Made by a program: the position numbers and the translations under genes
Source of the DNA: Symbiodinium natans
Lineage: Eukaryota > Sar > Dinophyceae > Suessiales > Symbiodiniaceae
NCBI GenBank assembly: GCA_905221605.1
Contig: CAJNDS010000573.1
Coordinates: 5,001 to 69,000 of the forward strand
DNA length: 64,000 bases
Direction: 5' to 3'
Shown here: in pieces, positions 1 to 9,387 of the stretch
Layout of the letters: each line of letters opens with the position of its first letter
How positions within the stretch are numbered: the first letter of the stretch is position 1
The notes under the pieces: model-generated
Databases searched by the model: none
What the model saw: only the letters and a program-made list of their open reading frames with translations
Told to the model about the DNA's origin: nothing

Positions 1-350
1 CGTATTCGTTCTCTCTCTCTGCTCGATTTCAGTCTGCTCGTCTTCGTTCTCTCTCTGCTCGTAATCATTCTGCTCGTATTCGTTCTCTTTCTGCTCATAT
101 TCATTTTGCTCGTGTTCGTTCTCTTTCTGCTCGTGTTCGTGCTCTTTCTGCGCGTGTTCGTTCTCTCTCTCTGCTCGATTTCAGTCCGCTCGTTTTCGCT
201 GTCTTTCTGCTCGTACTGAGTCTGCTCGTACTCGTTCTCTTTCTGCTCGTATTCATTCTGCTCGTATTCGTTCTCTCTCTGCTCGACGTCAGTCTACTCG
301 TATTCGTTCTCTTTCTGCTCATATTCACTTTGCTCGTGTTCGTTTTCCCC
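1..350. repeat. Degenerate pyrimidine-rich tandem repeat
   Basis: Variants of TTCTGCTCGTATTCGTTCTC repeat about every 20-24 bp across the first 350 bases. Units differ by point changes and CT expansions. The open frames here (for example an Arg/Ser/Thr-rich minus-strand frame) merely reflect repeat periodicity and are not called as genes. Confidence 0.8.
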
Positions 351-479
351 GGTGACCCTGCCTATTTTTGGCCGTCTTGTTGGTTGTGTTTGGCACACTT
401 TAAGCTGCCTGGCTTCCACATGGTTTCTTTCCAATTAGTGCCCCGGTGACCTCGCCTCATGTTGGCTCCTGCTCGTAGG

Positions 480-935
480 GTTTGATGAGAGGCCTAGAGG
501 TTTGTCGTATGTCCCCTCTCTTCGTGCTCGTAGGGTTTGTCGTATGTCCCTCCCTTCATGCTCGTAGGGTTTGATGAGAGGTCTACAGGTTTGTCGCACG
601 TCCCCTCCCTTCGTGCTGTTAGAGTTTGTCGTATGTCGCCTCCCTTCGTGCTCGTCGGCTTTGTCGTGTGTCCCTCTTCGTCTGCTTGCAAAGAATCCCA
701 AGAATTCAGAAACTGAGATTTTATTCTCAGAGGTTTGTCGTATGTCCCCTCCCTTCGTGCTCGTAGGGTTTGTCGTATGTCCCCTCCCTTCGTGCTCGTA
801 TGGTTTGATGAGAGGTCTACAGGTTTGTCGTACGTCCCCTCCCTTCGTGTTCTTAGGGTTTGTCGTATGTCCCCTCCCTTCGTGCTCGTCGGCTTTGTCG
901 CATGTCCCTTGTCTTCGCGCTTGCTTTCCCAGACC
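480..935. repeat. 35-bp tandem repeat
   Basis: A unit of about 35 bp beginning GGTTTGTCGTATGTCCCCTC recurs roughly ten times, interrupted near 685-730 by unrelated sequence. Open frames on both strands are produced by the repeat itself. Confidence 0.8.
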
Positions 936-1079
936 GAAGGTAGAACCAAAAGTGTTGGTCCGGATTGACAAAAAAACCCTAATTTTGTTAACCTAATGTT
1001 TTGTTTTCCCCCACCCCACCCTCGAACCATTCCAGTTCGAGCCAATCCCCAACCCACCCTAGAACCAACTACCCGTATT

Positions 1080-1405
1080 CGGAGCCCTTGAAGGGGGGTT
1101 TGGGAATCATGGTCTTGGAGTGTTTTGGGCTGGAAACCCGCCTTCCCAACCCCCCTCTCTGGAGCCTTTGAAGGGGGGGTTGGGAATCATGGTCTTGGAG
1201 TGTTTTGGGCTGGAAACCCGCCTTCCCAACCCCCCTCTCTGAAGGGGGGGTTGGGAATCATGGTCTTGGAGTGTTTTGGGCTGGAAACCCGCCTTCCCAA
1301 CCCCCTCTCTGGAGCCTTTTGAAGGGGGGGTTGGGAATCATGGTCTTGGAGTTTTTAGGGCTGGAAACCCGCCTTCCCAACCGCCCTCTTGGAGCCCTTG
1401 AAGTC
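1080..1405. repeat. 80-bp tandem repeat, four copies
   Basis: GGTCTTGGAGTGTTTTGGGC recurs at 1111, 1191, about 1262 and about 1342 (the last slightly diverged), giving an 80-bp period with one copy shortened by 9 bp. The units contain G and C runs that are complementary to each other. Confidence 0.85.
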
Positions 1406-1459
1406 GTTCTCTCTCTGCTCGTATTTCTCAGCTCGTCTTCATTCTGCTTGCATTCGTTC

Positions 1460-1965
1460 TCGGGGTGGGGGGGTGGGGGGGGGTGGGGGGGGGTTGCGAA
1501 GCCCTCATCCAGGTTTCCAACCCCAGAATGGGGGTCCCGAAGTTGCTTTTCCCCACCCCACCCTCTGACCACCCAAGATGAGAAAGACTAAGAAGGGGCT
1601 GCCGTGTTGCCCGGCCCCGCAAAGCCTTCATCTTGATCTGGCCCAGACCCAGGTTTTCAAGCCCAGAATGGGGGTCTGGGCCAGAAGAGGGAAGGGGTGG
1701 CATGGGGGGGGGTGGGGGGGGGGGGGGGGGGGGAGGTGGGGGGGGGGGAAGGTGGGGGGTTGGGGCGGGATGGGGGGGTTGGGGGGGGGGGGGGGGGGGT
1801 GGGGGGGGGGGTGGGGGGGGGGGGGGGGGGGGGGTGGGTGGGGGGGGGTGGGGGGGGGGGTGGGGGGGGGGGGGGGGGGGGGGTTGGGGGGGGGGGTGGG
1901 GGGGGGGGTGGGGGGGGGCCCTGTGGGGGGGGGGGGGGTGGGGGGGGGGGGTGGGGGGGGGGGGA
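1460..1965. repeat. Poly-G / GGGGT low-complexity tract
   Basis: Long G runs broken by single T residues occupy 1460-1493 and 1698-1965. Poly-Gly frames on plus and poly-Pro frames on minus are artefacts of composition. The tract has strong G-quadruplex potential and may also contain assembly error. Confidence 0.85.
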
Positions 1966-2510
1966 AAAGCCGTGGCCATTGGCAAAAAAGCCGTGGCCAT
2001 TGGCAAAAAAAGCCGTGGCCATTGGCAAAAAAGCCGTGGCCATTGGCAAAAAAGCCGTGGCCATTGGCAACTTTCCCGTGGCCATTGGCAAATGCCACTT
2101 GCCAATGGCCACGGCTTTTTTGCCAATGGCCACGTTCCCCATTAAGGTTGGGGCCCAACCTTAATGGGGAACGTGGCCATTGGCAAAAAAGCCGTGGCCA
2201 TTGGCAAAAAGCCCGAAAAGTTGCCAATGGCCACGGCTTTTTTTGCCAATGGCCACGTTCCCCATTAAGGTTGGGGGGCATTTTGTGCGAATTGGGTTTG
2301 AAAAACCCATTTTGGCGACCAACCTTAATGACATTGGTGGCCATTGGCAAAAAAGCCGTGGCCATTGGCAACTTTCCCGTGGCCATTGGCGAATTTGCCA
2401 ATGGCCCCGGCTTTTTTGCCAATGGCCACGGCTTTTTTGCCAATGGCCACGGTTTTTTTGCCAATGGCCACGGTTTTTTTGCCAATGGCCACGTTCCCCA
2501 TTAAGGTTTA
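1966..2510. repeat. 21-bp repeat in both orientations
   Basis: A 21-bp unit starting GCCGTGGCCATTGGC and ending in an A run is repeated about 20 times, with blocks in direct and inverted orientation. Blocks are joined by CCCCATTAAGGTT linkers, so the region folds into large hairpins. Confidence 0.9.
2099..2207. repeat. 109-bp near-perfect palindrome
   Basis: Reading out from a single G at 2153, the left arm 2099-2152 and right arm 2154-2207 are exact reverse complements over 54 bp. Each arm holds CCCCATTAAGGTTGGG or its complement plus two 21-bp units. A looser hairpin with a loop of about 45-50 bp follows at about 2220-2372. Confidence 0.9.
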
Positions 2511-2527
2511 AATTATTATATGAAAGA

Positions 2528-2590
2528 GAGAGTTTAGGGTTTAGGGTTTAGGGTTTAGGGTTTAGGGTTTAGGGTTTAGGGTTTAGGGTT
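2528..2590. repeat. Telomere-type (TTTAGGG)n array
   Basis: About eight perfect TTTAGGG heptamers lie directly upstream of the pyrimidine tract of a splice acceptor, i.e. inside a probable intron. Confidence 0.9.
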
Positions 2591-2623
2591 CCCCCCCCCC
2601 TTCCCTTTTTCCTTTTGCTATAG

Positions 2624-2787
2624 GAAACGAAGAAGCCCTAAACCCCAAATCCTGGCTGGCAGAGGCAGCCCTTAGCAACCTGTGGGCAAACCACTACTTC
2701 TGCGCGTGCTTTGGGTATCACGAGGACTATGAGTATTCTTCGGAGAGGCAGTATGCAAGGAACTCCTACGAAGCAGGGTTATCATGA
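2624..2787 (+). CDS. Terminal exon of an unidentified gene
   Basis: A classic acceptor (C and T tract, then GCTATAG ending at 2623) precedes an open frame that starts at codon 2626 and runs to TGA at 2785-2787. The frame reads NEEALNPKSWLAEAALSN and continues with a Tyr/His/Glu-rich tail (WANHYFCACFGYHEDYEYSS). Codon use is coding-like and rich in G/C third positions. The first residues come from a CCCTAAACCCC segment, so telomere-like sequence is read as protein here. No family is recognised. The upstream exons are not visible because 1-2600 is repeat. Calling this an exon is an inference from acceptor, frame and composition. Confidence 0.5.
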
Positions 2788-2964
2788 CAGTATTGGTATG
2801 AATTGTTGTTGTTCGCATGCATGGTGTGATTAGTGTGTTAGGCTTGCAGAAGTACTTGTATTCTTTTGATGTCTTTGAGACTTAGTTGTACAAGTTGTAT
2901 GTACATGTGCCGTTTTTTGTCTGAATATGTCTTGACCTCTTTGAAAGCCAGAATGCATATACGA

Positions 2965-3000
2965 TCACATATATATATATATACATATATGTATATAAGC
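2965..3000. repeat. AT dinucleotide microsatellite
   Basis: Alternating TA/ATGTATA run in the short intergenic gap between the exon ending at 2787 and the gene starting at 3080. Confidence 0.7.
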
Positions 3001-3079
3001 CAGAACAGTCTTTTGATGTCTAAGCAGATCTTTTTATGCCTTAACGCAAGCAGCTGTTAATGTTTAGATGGTTGTTTAG

Positions 3080-3859
3080 ATGGCTCACCCTGACGAGGTA
3101 TACACATCTCTCATGGACCAGGCCTCAGAGAGGGATTACAAGTATGACATCTACACCGTCTTCGCGAATCATTTCGGTGCAACATGTGCACTCGTGGACG
3201 GCCTGTCAGTCCTAGACTCTCGAGGCGGGGCTCTCAGAGGGCACCAGTACAAGGCCTTCCGGGAGAGCTACTTCCCAATAGCGCTGCTTCAGAAGTCCTT
3301 GGAGGTGCACCTAGAGAGGGGGGAAGCGAGCGTGGAGGAGGACCGCAGGCACATCCTCAACTCCATCACCAGAAGCACAGACCTGGATGCGGAGCCCATG
3401 AGTGAGCACGATGCTTACGTCAAGGTCAACGACATGCTGCGCGGCCGCCTGGCGTCCTCCACCGTGCCAGCCTGCTTGTTGGGCACCGAGCGGTTGAGGT
3501 CCTTGTTCCTAGCCGCCCTTCCGAGGAGCCACGGAGTCACAGCAATCGCGGCGAATTTTGACATGGACGAAAGGTTGACCCCCGAGATCCTTGGGGCATT
3601 TGTCGGAGCACTGCCCCACAGCCTGACACACTTGCAGCTCGGGGAGATCAGTTTTCATGTGCAGCCATTGCCCTACGACGAGCTTGATAACCTCCCCAAC
3701 CTCCAAGAGCTCGAGTTGTATCATTGCCCGGGCTTTACTCTGGAGAACTTCAATGCGGGAGACAAGACGTGGACTCAAGGCGACTCCGTCAAGCCGAACA
3801 CTCGGATCATGAAGCCGATGCACGAGCTCCCGCCGCCGAAACTTACGACGGCTCTGTGA
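3080..3859 (+). CDS. Hypothetical protein with LRR-like C-terminus
   Basis: An uninterrupted 259-codon frame from ATG 3080 to TGA 3859, with strongly coding composition. The start is the first in-frame ATG after stops in GTTTAG. The N-terminal half (MAHPDEVYTSLMDQASERDY...) is acidic and mixed and matches no family I recognise. Around residues 185-225 hydrophobic spacing such as LTHLQLGEISFHV and LPNLQELELYHCPGF looks like two leucine-rich repeats. No signal peptide or membrane segment is seen. The gene is intronless over this span, which in dinoflagellates is common for retroposed copies, but no spliced-leader relic is visible upstream. The downstream 3' UTR is not defined. Confidence 0.75.
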   Translation: MAHPDEVYTSLMDQASERDYKYDIYTVFANHFGATCALVDGLSVLDSRGGALRGHQYKAFRESYFPIALLQKSLEVHLERGEASVEEDRRHILNSITRSTDLDAEPMSEHDAYVKVNDMLRGRLASSTVPACLLGTERLRSLFLAALPRSHGVTAIAANFDMDERLTPEILGAFVGALPHSLTHLQLGEISFHVQPLPYDELDNLPNLQELELYHCPGFTLENFNAGDKTWTQGDSVKPNTRIMKPMHELPPPKLTTAL

Positions 3860-4353
3860 GTGTTCTGAAGCATCAGAGAAGCAAAGATCTTGAGATAAAA
3901 CATGCGTGGACATGACATGGAGGATGTCGTTCTGTAGGTTTGCGCCCCCATGTTTATCCCAGGCCGTGGTGCCGTTTTTAGTGTTCTGCTTTGGGCTTCC
4001 AGAAGGCACCTCCCGAACGCATTCTGTTTTTTTGTAGTAAAGAATTGACAGTAGAGCTCGCGAGCCGAACGACCATGTTCAGTGTCTTGGGTTTGGGGGA
4101 GGGGGGGGGGGGGGGGGTGGGGGGGTTGGGTGGGTTTCTGGTGTGGGTTTTCTCTTCCTAGAAGCTTTTTTTTTTTTGGGGTGAAGAATTTTTTCCGGGT
4201 TTAAGTAGGGTTTGGAAGGTGGTTGTAGCACTCGGGGCCTAGGTTCTTGGCGACACTTCGAAGTCTTCTGGGGGTTTTTGGGTGGGATCGAGGGTGTTCG
4301 GGTTTAGGTTTAGGGGTGGGGGGGGGGAGGGGGGGGGGGGGGGGGGGGGGGAT

Positions 4354-4413
<60 letters not shown>

Positions 4414-4576
4414 CGGTGTTAGGTGGGAGGGGGGGGGGGGGGGGGTAGATGAGCCCAAGCAAAAGGAAGCAAAGAGTTTTCGGTGTACATGGGTTTTTCG
4501 GGCGTTGATCATGCAGGGTGTGCCTGAGGTGTGGCGTAAGTAGGTGCCTGGGCTTAGTGCTCCGACGAAACTTTGT
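3860..4576. repeat. Non-coding, with poly-G tracts
   Basis: Contains a G-rich tract at 4097-4130 and a much longer one at 4317-4445. No credible gene is seen; the Gly- or Pro-rich frames are compositional. The first few hundred bases may be 3' UTR of the preceding gene. Confidence 0.6.
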
Positions 4577-5120
4577 TTAGGGTTTAGGGTTTAGGGTTTC
4601 AGGCCTAAAACACCCCAAACCTGAAGTCCCCAAATCTGGAACCCGAGCCCTACCCAGAACCGTGATTCGGCTCCTCAGGGCCAAACCTACTCGGATCACA
4701 ACGTAGGTTTAGGGTTTAGGGTTTAAGATTTAGGGTTTACACCTTGCCTGGACATTCCTTTGGCGATTTACTCAACACTAGTCTTCTGACTATTGCGATT
4801 TCACAGATCTTAAGTACCCAAGCTCCGAACCCTAAGCCCCTTGAAACCCTAAACTCTGTAATCCCGAAACCCTAAACCCGAAACCCTAAACCCTAAACCC
4901 TAAAATCCCGAAACCCTAAGCCGCAGGCCCTGGCGCTGAAGCCAGCTGCGCCCGGGCTCCCTGCGCCGTGGCTCCAGCGCCGTTGGGCTGCATAGGGTTT
5001 AGGGGTTTAGGGGTTTAGGGGTTTAGGGGTTTAGGGGTTTAGGGGTTTAGGGGTTTAGGGTTTAGGGTTTAGGGTTTAGGGTTTAGGGTTTAGGGTTTAG
5101 GGTTTAGGGTTTAGGTATCG
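4577..5120. repeat. Interstitial telomere-like arrays, both orientations
   Basis: Blocks of TTTAGGG at 4577-4600 and 4706-4740, CCCTAAA at 4850-4920, and a run of the octamer variant TTTAGGGG changing into TTTAGGG at 4990-5115. A GC-rich, exon-like piece (4925-4990, frame ALALKPAAPGLPAPWLQRRW) sits between blocks; it is too short to call. Confidence 0.85.
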
Positions 5121-5219
5121 CTGTTGAAGGGGCCCAGCCACCAAAGGGCACCCCCCGCCCCCCCCCCCCCGACAACCACCATTTTGGGAAGTTCTGGTCC
5201 TGCTGCGCTGCTCTTTGTC

Positions 5220-5560
5220 TGGCCAGATAAACCCTGAACCCTGAACCCTGAACCCTAAACCCTAAACCCTAAGCCCTAAACCCTACAGCCCCAGACAACC
5301 AAGTTTCCAATGCATCGTTTCTTTGAGCGTTCACTTTTGTGCAGGGTGTAGATTTTCATTGCCAATGCTGCAGCTGCGAACGCTGGCCCTAAAAACCCTT
5401 AAAACCCTACCTAAACCCCCTTAAAACCCCCTAAGCCTCCTTAAAACCCCCTTGAAACCCCCTTAAAACCCCCGAAACCCCCTTAAAACCCCCTGAACCC
5501 CCTTAAAACCCACCTAAACCCCCCTAAAAGCCCCCCTACGAACCCCTGGAATCCTCTTGC
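5220..5560. repeat. Degenerate CCCTAAA / CCTTAAAACCC repeats
   Basis: 5222-5285 is variant CCCTGAACCCTAAACC. 5395-5530 is a degenerate ~11-bp repeat of CCCCTTAAAAC type. No gene is visible between 4577 and 6480 beyond weak GC-rich pieces such as 5565-5640. Confidence 0.75.
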
Positions 5561-5689
5561 TCGGCAGACTGCTTTTCCCGCGTCTGCAGGCCTCGGCGGG
5601 CCGGTCCGAGGCGCGAGAACCACGGTGCAGCCACTGAGGGGTTTAGGGTTCAGGGTCTTAGGGTTTAGGGTTAGGTATAGAAGTACCCT

Positions 5690-5745
5690 AGGTAGTGTTC
5701 TATGTGTAGTTACCATGATACCTACCCATGAACCTCCAAGTAGGG
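5690..5745. mobile_element. Partial CTACTTGGAGG-type MITE end
   Basis: CTACCCATGAACCTCCAAGTAG matches the right terminal repeat of the element at 6995-7106, preceded by a similar AAGTACCCT interior. The left end is missing or too diverged to place. Confidence 0.5.
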
Positions 5746-6605
5746 TTCTTCGAGAACTCATTGGAATTGTTTAAGGTCTTGTGGAGGTTTAGAGGTTTGT
5801 TTTTATATGGTGTTTCAGGGGGTTTTGAGGGCATTGTCTTTCAGGGTTAGTAAGGGTTTGCAGGCATTGCTCACAGAGGTTTCCGAGGCTCCTGAGGCTG
5901 TATCATTAGGAACTTTCTGGGTTTTTGTGCGTCCGTGCTCCGTGTGCGCGACCCCCCCCCCCATAGTATCCCCCCATCCCGCATACAGTATCCCCCCATG
6001 GTATCACCCCCACCTTCCATGGTACCCCCAAACCCTGACCACAACACGAAACCCATCACCAACCACAGGGGAGAGCAGGAAACCCTTCAAATATTGAGGG
6101 TTTGAGGTCTGAGGACAAAGAACCACCCGCAAACATCTCACAGTTCCTAAACTCTCCACCCTGAAAGCCCTCTATATCCCCCTTGGGAATGTTTTTTTAT
6201 ATGAAACCCAAGAGGATATTAAAAAATGCTGTTTTTGTTAGGGTTCTAAGGGGAGTATAGCCCTTGAGCATGTTGCCAGCACGCCTGTCGTTGCTTTGTT
6301 GTTTTTTCTGGGTTTGCTCAACCGTTGTTGGAAACTTATGTTTCAAGATACTTGGCTGTTTCACGAGGGGCCGCTAGCAAAACAAACTTCCGCGGAGTTC
6401 CTGAGCATCCTTGATTTTCGAGGGCTCTGGGCGGAAGATCCCCGTTGGCAGTGCTGGGGATTCAAGAGTTTTCCTTAGGTCTTCATGCAGAGGTTTAGAG
6501 CAGTAGGATTCCCCTATAATTCTAAGGACCCCAATAAGGTACCCTTAATTTCGGAAACCTCCATGTCGGCTCCGCAGCAATTTGCGGTGCAGGTGTACCA
6601 AGTAC

Positions 6606-6852
6606 CAAAAGGATCTCAGCAGTCCTCCGCTCATCGCCGGTCATGGCTGGTGTTGTGGGCATCATGCCATGCACGGACTTGGCACAGTCAGCGGGGAGAG
6701 GCAGCTTTCCGAGTGTTTCCAAGAGCTTCCACGGCGAGCTTGTCATGGACAAGCGCGGACCCGGAAGTGCCGATCGCGCTCGTGTTGCACCAGAGGCCGG
6801 GGAGTATGCACACGGTGGGCAGAGTTTACCCAAGGCTGGGTTCTTCGACTAG
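6606..6852 (+). CDS. Possible terminal exon, unknown product
   Basis: A GC-rich open stretch contains frame MAGVVGIMPCTDLAQSAG, continuing ...KAGFFD and a TAG stop at 6850-6852. Composition stands out from the surrounding telomere-like DNA, but the other two plus frames are also partly open and no acceptor is obvious. No family recognised; it could equally be a gene relic. The telomere array begins immediately at the stop codon. Confidence 0.25.
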
Positions 6853-6900
6853 GGTTTAGGGTTTAGGGTTTAGGGTTTAGGGTTTAGGGTTTAGGGTTAG
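6849..6900. repeat. (TTTAGGG)n array
   Basis: Seven heptamers directly after the open frame ending at 6852. Confidence 0.9.
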
Positions 6901-6994
6901 CATCTGTTTTGTGGCTTTCGCTTTCGGTTCGCGGGCCCTCCAATAGTCAGCCCAACAGAGATATGGCGGCTTTGAGAAGTTTCCGAGGAGCAAC

Positions 6995-7106
6995 CTACTT
7001 GGAGGTTCATGGGTAGCTATAAGTGAGGTTTCAAGTACCCTCGAAGGGATGATAAGTAGAGTTGCCATAATTGTAACCTTACTTCTAACTACCCATGAAC
7101 CTCCAA
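6995..7106. mobile_element. MITE with ~21-bp terminal inverted repeats
   Basis: Left end CTACTTGGAGGTTCATGGG and right end CCCATGAACCTCCAA are inverted copies around a 112-bp element with no coding. The same terminal sequence recurs near 5745, 15889-16015 and 35567-35659. Confidence 0.75.
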
Positions 7107-7350
7107 ACCCTAAACCCTGCACCCTAAACCCTGAACCCTAAACCCTGAACCCTAAACCCTAAACCCTGAACCCTAAACCCTAAACCCTCCAAGTAGGTGC
7201 AAGGGAAATCCTGGGCGCAGCCGGCGCTGATGGCCAGGCCCGAGGAGTCTCCACCGAGTCGCCGGCAGGTTTCAAGCATCGTTTTGGGGGTTTAGGGTTT
7301 AGGGTTTAGGGCTTGGGGCTTAGGGTTTAGGGTTTTGGGTTCAGGGTTTA
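7107..7350. repeat. Telomere-like array with embedded exon-like piece
   Basis: CCCTAAACCCTGAACC units run 7107-7190, and GGGTTTAGG units 7288-7350. Between them 7199-7285 reads EILGAAGADGQARGVSTES in a GC-rich frame after a possible acceptor (TGCAAG). It may be an upstream exon of the membrane-protein gene; not certain. Confidence 0.55.
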
Positions 7351-7499
7351 GGACCCCCAAATCCCCCAAAACTTATGCACCTAAGCCACCGCTCACATTG
7401 CTATGCCACTTGTCGACATCGGAAGTGTTGGAGAATCACAGGACCCAAGAGAGCCAAGGCCCAAAGAGAAGGACATCCTTGCAGTCCTTGCAGTCAGCG

Positions 7500-7948
7500 A
7501 TGGAGCAGGGTGCGCTCACAAGGATGCCAAACACCATTTTTGACAGCCAGCGCACCGACACAACCGCACATTTCTGCACCCGTCTTTGCCTCTTCTGGCT
7601 GGTTTCCGGACCTGTCACCATCCTGAATCTGCTAGTGGGCATCGCACCACGAGGCAAGCCGGAATGGCAGACGCCGGTGCGCTGCGGCGCGGTGCTGGTG
7701 TGCAGCGTTGCTTGGGCCCTTTGCGTGTATGCAGCAGCCACGAGCCACAGCACAGGCTTGCAGAGGGCATGCAGCCTCATGCATGTTGTCGAAGCCTCAC
7801 TCTGCACATATCTCCTGCTACGGGGAGCATGGAGTAACCGACTGCAAGAGCTAATGGACCATGTGAACAAGGCAGTGGGCTCACCGGCGTCCAGCTCCGC
7901 TCTGGCTGCCGAGATGAAGTGGCAGTTGGCCACCGTCACCGTCTGCTT
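7500..7948 (+). CDS. Membrane/PAS protein gene, exon 1
   Basis: First coding exon of a split gene for a polytopic membrane protein. ATG 7500 is chosen because the residues before it (open back to 7335) look non-coding; MEQGALTRMPNTIFDSQ begins the plausible protein. Three hydrophobic segments follow: CLFWLVSGPVTILNLLVGI, CGAVLVCSVAWALCVYAAA and a less polar stretch ending in SLCTYLLLRGAW, then a loop and the start of a fourth (WQLATVTVCLL). The exon ends at 7948 in codon phase 2, and joining to 8059 gives C-L-L-G-W across the junction without loss of frame. The family appears dinoflagellate-specific; function unknown, presumably sensory or signalling given the PAS-like C-terminus of the downstream exons. 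Confidence 0.7.
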
Positions 7949-7952
7949 GTTG

Positions 7953-8058
7953 CCTAGCAGTGAGTAGGTAATACTTTAACCGTTTTGGGGTAGTAATAAT
8001 CCCCTTAGAATCCCAAAGGTTATAACCTTTAATTCCCCCAGGTTACTGGACAACTAAG
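7953..8058 (+). mobile_element. Introner A (intron 1, 7949-8058)
   Basis: A 106-bp element begins CCTAGCAGTGAGTAGG and ends CCAGGTTACTGGACAACTAAG. It is flanked by the direct repeat GTTG (7949-7952 and 8059-8062). Removing one GTTG plus the element restores the reading frame. The left GTTG gives the GT donor and the element's terminal AAG gives the acceptor. Its ends are imperfect inverted repeats (compare CTTAGTTGTCCAGTA, reverse complement of the right end). Confidence 0.8.
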
Positions 8059-8320
8059 GTTGGGCTGGCTCGTCAGTTATATTGCATGGGTCCGACTTGG
8101 CGGGATGGCTTCGTGGCAAGCCTGCGCAGCATCTGCCTTCCAAGCCCTTTACCGGGTGTCCTGGGCCCTGGTTCTTTCATTCCTCAACCGCTCCCTCTTG
8201 GTTCTGCTGGACTCGCACTCACGAATGTTTGCAATGAGCCCGACGGATGTTGATGCGGCCTACGAACGTTGGACCTGCATCGCCTCCTTCAGCGGGCAGA
8301 TCACGAACGAGAGCAGTCTG
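8059..8320 (+). CDS. Membrane/PAS protein gene, exon 2
   Basis: The frame starts LGWLVSYIAWVRLGGM (completing the fourth hydrophobic segment) and continues ASAFQALYRVSWALVLSFLN, a fifth, then a polar loop with SPTDVDAAYERW. The 3' end is uncertain: the frame stays open to 8395, but after about 8325 it runs into telomere-like CCCTAAAC, so the donor lies before that. Phase requires a phase-2 donor if exon 3 starts at 8713; GC (GG|GCAG) and GA options exist near 8290-8310. Confidence 0.6.
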
Positions 8321-8712
8321 GTGCATCTCAACCTACCTCGGCCCTCAACCAAAATCTTGAGCCCCAATTCCCAAACTTTCTGTCCCAAACCCTAAACTTT
8401 GACCCTGAACCCTTAGCCCTCTTTGTACCTCGACGAGGACAAGGGCCACAGCTAAAAATGACCGGTATTTGATCCACATTGTCGGCTAAATTTTGACACC
8501 CCGAATTGAGGAGTGTAGTGTGATGATTGTGATGCAGACTCAAAAGAAGCTTGTGATTCACATTTACATCCTGGATCAGCCCCCCTCTTGGAGGGCACTT
8601 GTTTTTTCGCAACGCTTTTGACGTGACTCTGCTCATGCTTCCTCAGGGTCTTGGGGCTTGTGGATTGTTGTAGGGTTTAGGATTCAAGGCTTTAGGCTTT
8701 GAATTCTTGAAG

Positions 8713-8920
8713 GTACGTCCTCTTCCTTGTGATGGTGCTGCTGGGCATGTTCCCACCAGTGGCCGCGATCTTTTTCCCGGACAGTGGAGAGATTGCCGGC
8801 ATTTGCTCTGATTGGCTGATGCCGCAGATAGTTTCCAACGTCGTGCACGCCTTCCTCGCTGGCCGCATGCTTGCGAGCGCCGTGACCGTTAGCGAGAAAT
8901 GCCAGAAAGCCGTTGCCTTC
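8713..8920 (+). CDS. Membrane/PAS protein gene, exon 3
   Basis: Acceptor TTGAAG ends at 8712. The frame reads YVLFLVMVLLGMFPPVAAIF, a clear transmembrane helix, then SGEIAGICSDWLMPQIVSNV and a Lys/Glu-rich stretch ending KAVAF at 8920, phase 0. It joins to exon 4 at 9069 across a 148-bp introner. The upstream intron (about 8321-8712) contains CCCTAAA-like sequence and no other recognisable feature. Confidence 0.65.
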
Positions 8921-8924
8921 GTGA

Positions 8925-9068
8925 CTTACTCGTAGAGTAGGTAGCCTTTCACCGTTTTGGGGTCGAACCCCTATACAATCCCGAAAGGTTTTAGGTTTTA
9001 GAGTTTAGGGTTTAGGGTTTAGGGGCCAGGGTTAACCTTTAGTTCCCCCAGGTTACTGGACAAGCAAG
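8925..9068 (+). mobile_element. Introner B (intron 3, 8921-9068)
   Basis: Flanked by direct repeat GTGA (8921-8924 and 9069-9072). The element starts CTTACTCGTAGAGTA and ends TACTGGACAAGCAAG, whose reverse complement is CTTGCTTGTCCAGTA: a 15-bp imperfect TIR with 11 matches. It contains a TTTAGGG insertion at about 9003-9025. Excision joins GCCTTC to GTGAAC in frame. Confidence 0.85.
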
Positions 9069-9170
9069 GTGAACAGCCTGCAGGGATCCTTGCCCGCACA
9101 GGCGCGCCTTGAAAACTGGCTGCTGGTCGCGCACATGGCGCGAACCGACGCCGGCATCTTCATCGGGGGC
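9069..9170 (+). CDS. Membrane/PAS protein gene, exon 4
   Basis: The frame reads VNSLQGSLPAQARLENWLLV then AHMARTDAGIFIGG. The exon begins at the restored GTG codon. The 3' end is placed at GGC|GTTAAG (9170/9171), phase 0, because GTTA resembles the GTGA at the next acceptor, but the frame continues a further 20 bases into a poly-G tract and the boundary is not secure. Confidence 0.5.
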
Positions 9171-9326
9171 GTTAAGATGACCATGTCCTGGGCAGGTGGG
9201 GGGGGGGGGGGTTTAGGGTTTAGGGTTCAGGGCGTAGGGCTCAGGGCTTAGGGCTTCGGGTTTAGGACGAAACCCTGAACCTCCAAACTCCAAAGCCCCA
9301 ATTAGCTGTGTACCTGGCCAGGCAAG

Positions 9327-9387
9327 GTGAAATCACGTGCAATGAGTGTGCTGCTGCTGTTGGCGCTGCGTTTCCAAACCTGGCCAG
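9327..9387 (+). CDS. Membrane/PAS protein gene, candidate exon 5
   Basis: Acceptor GGCCAGGCAAG (to 9326) resembles the right TIR of the introners. The frame reads VKSRAMSVLLLLALRFQTWP, a short hydrophobic segment, and ends at a possible GC donor CCAG|GCGCCC. The exon is small, so support is only composition, frame and acceptor. Confidence 0.4.

Noticed and set aside
1428-2504. Long Pro-rich and Gly-rich frames on both strands
   Set aside because: Produced by poly-G/poly-C tracts and the 21-bp repeat; open in several frames at once.
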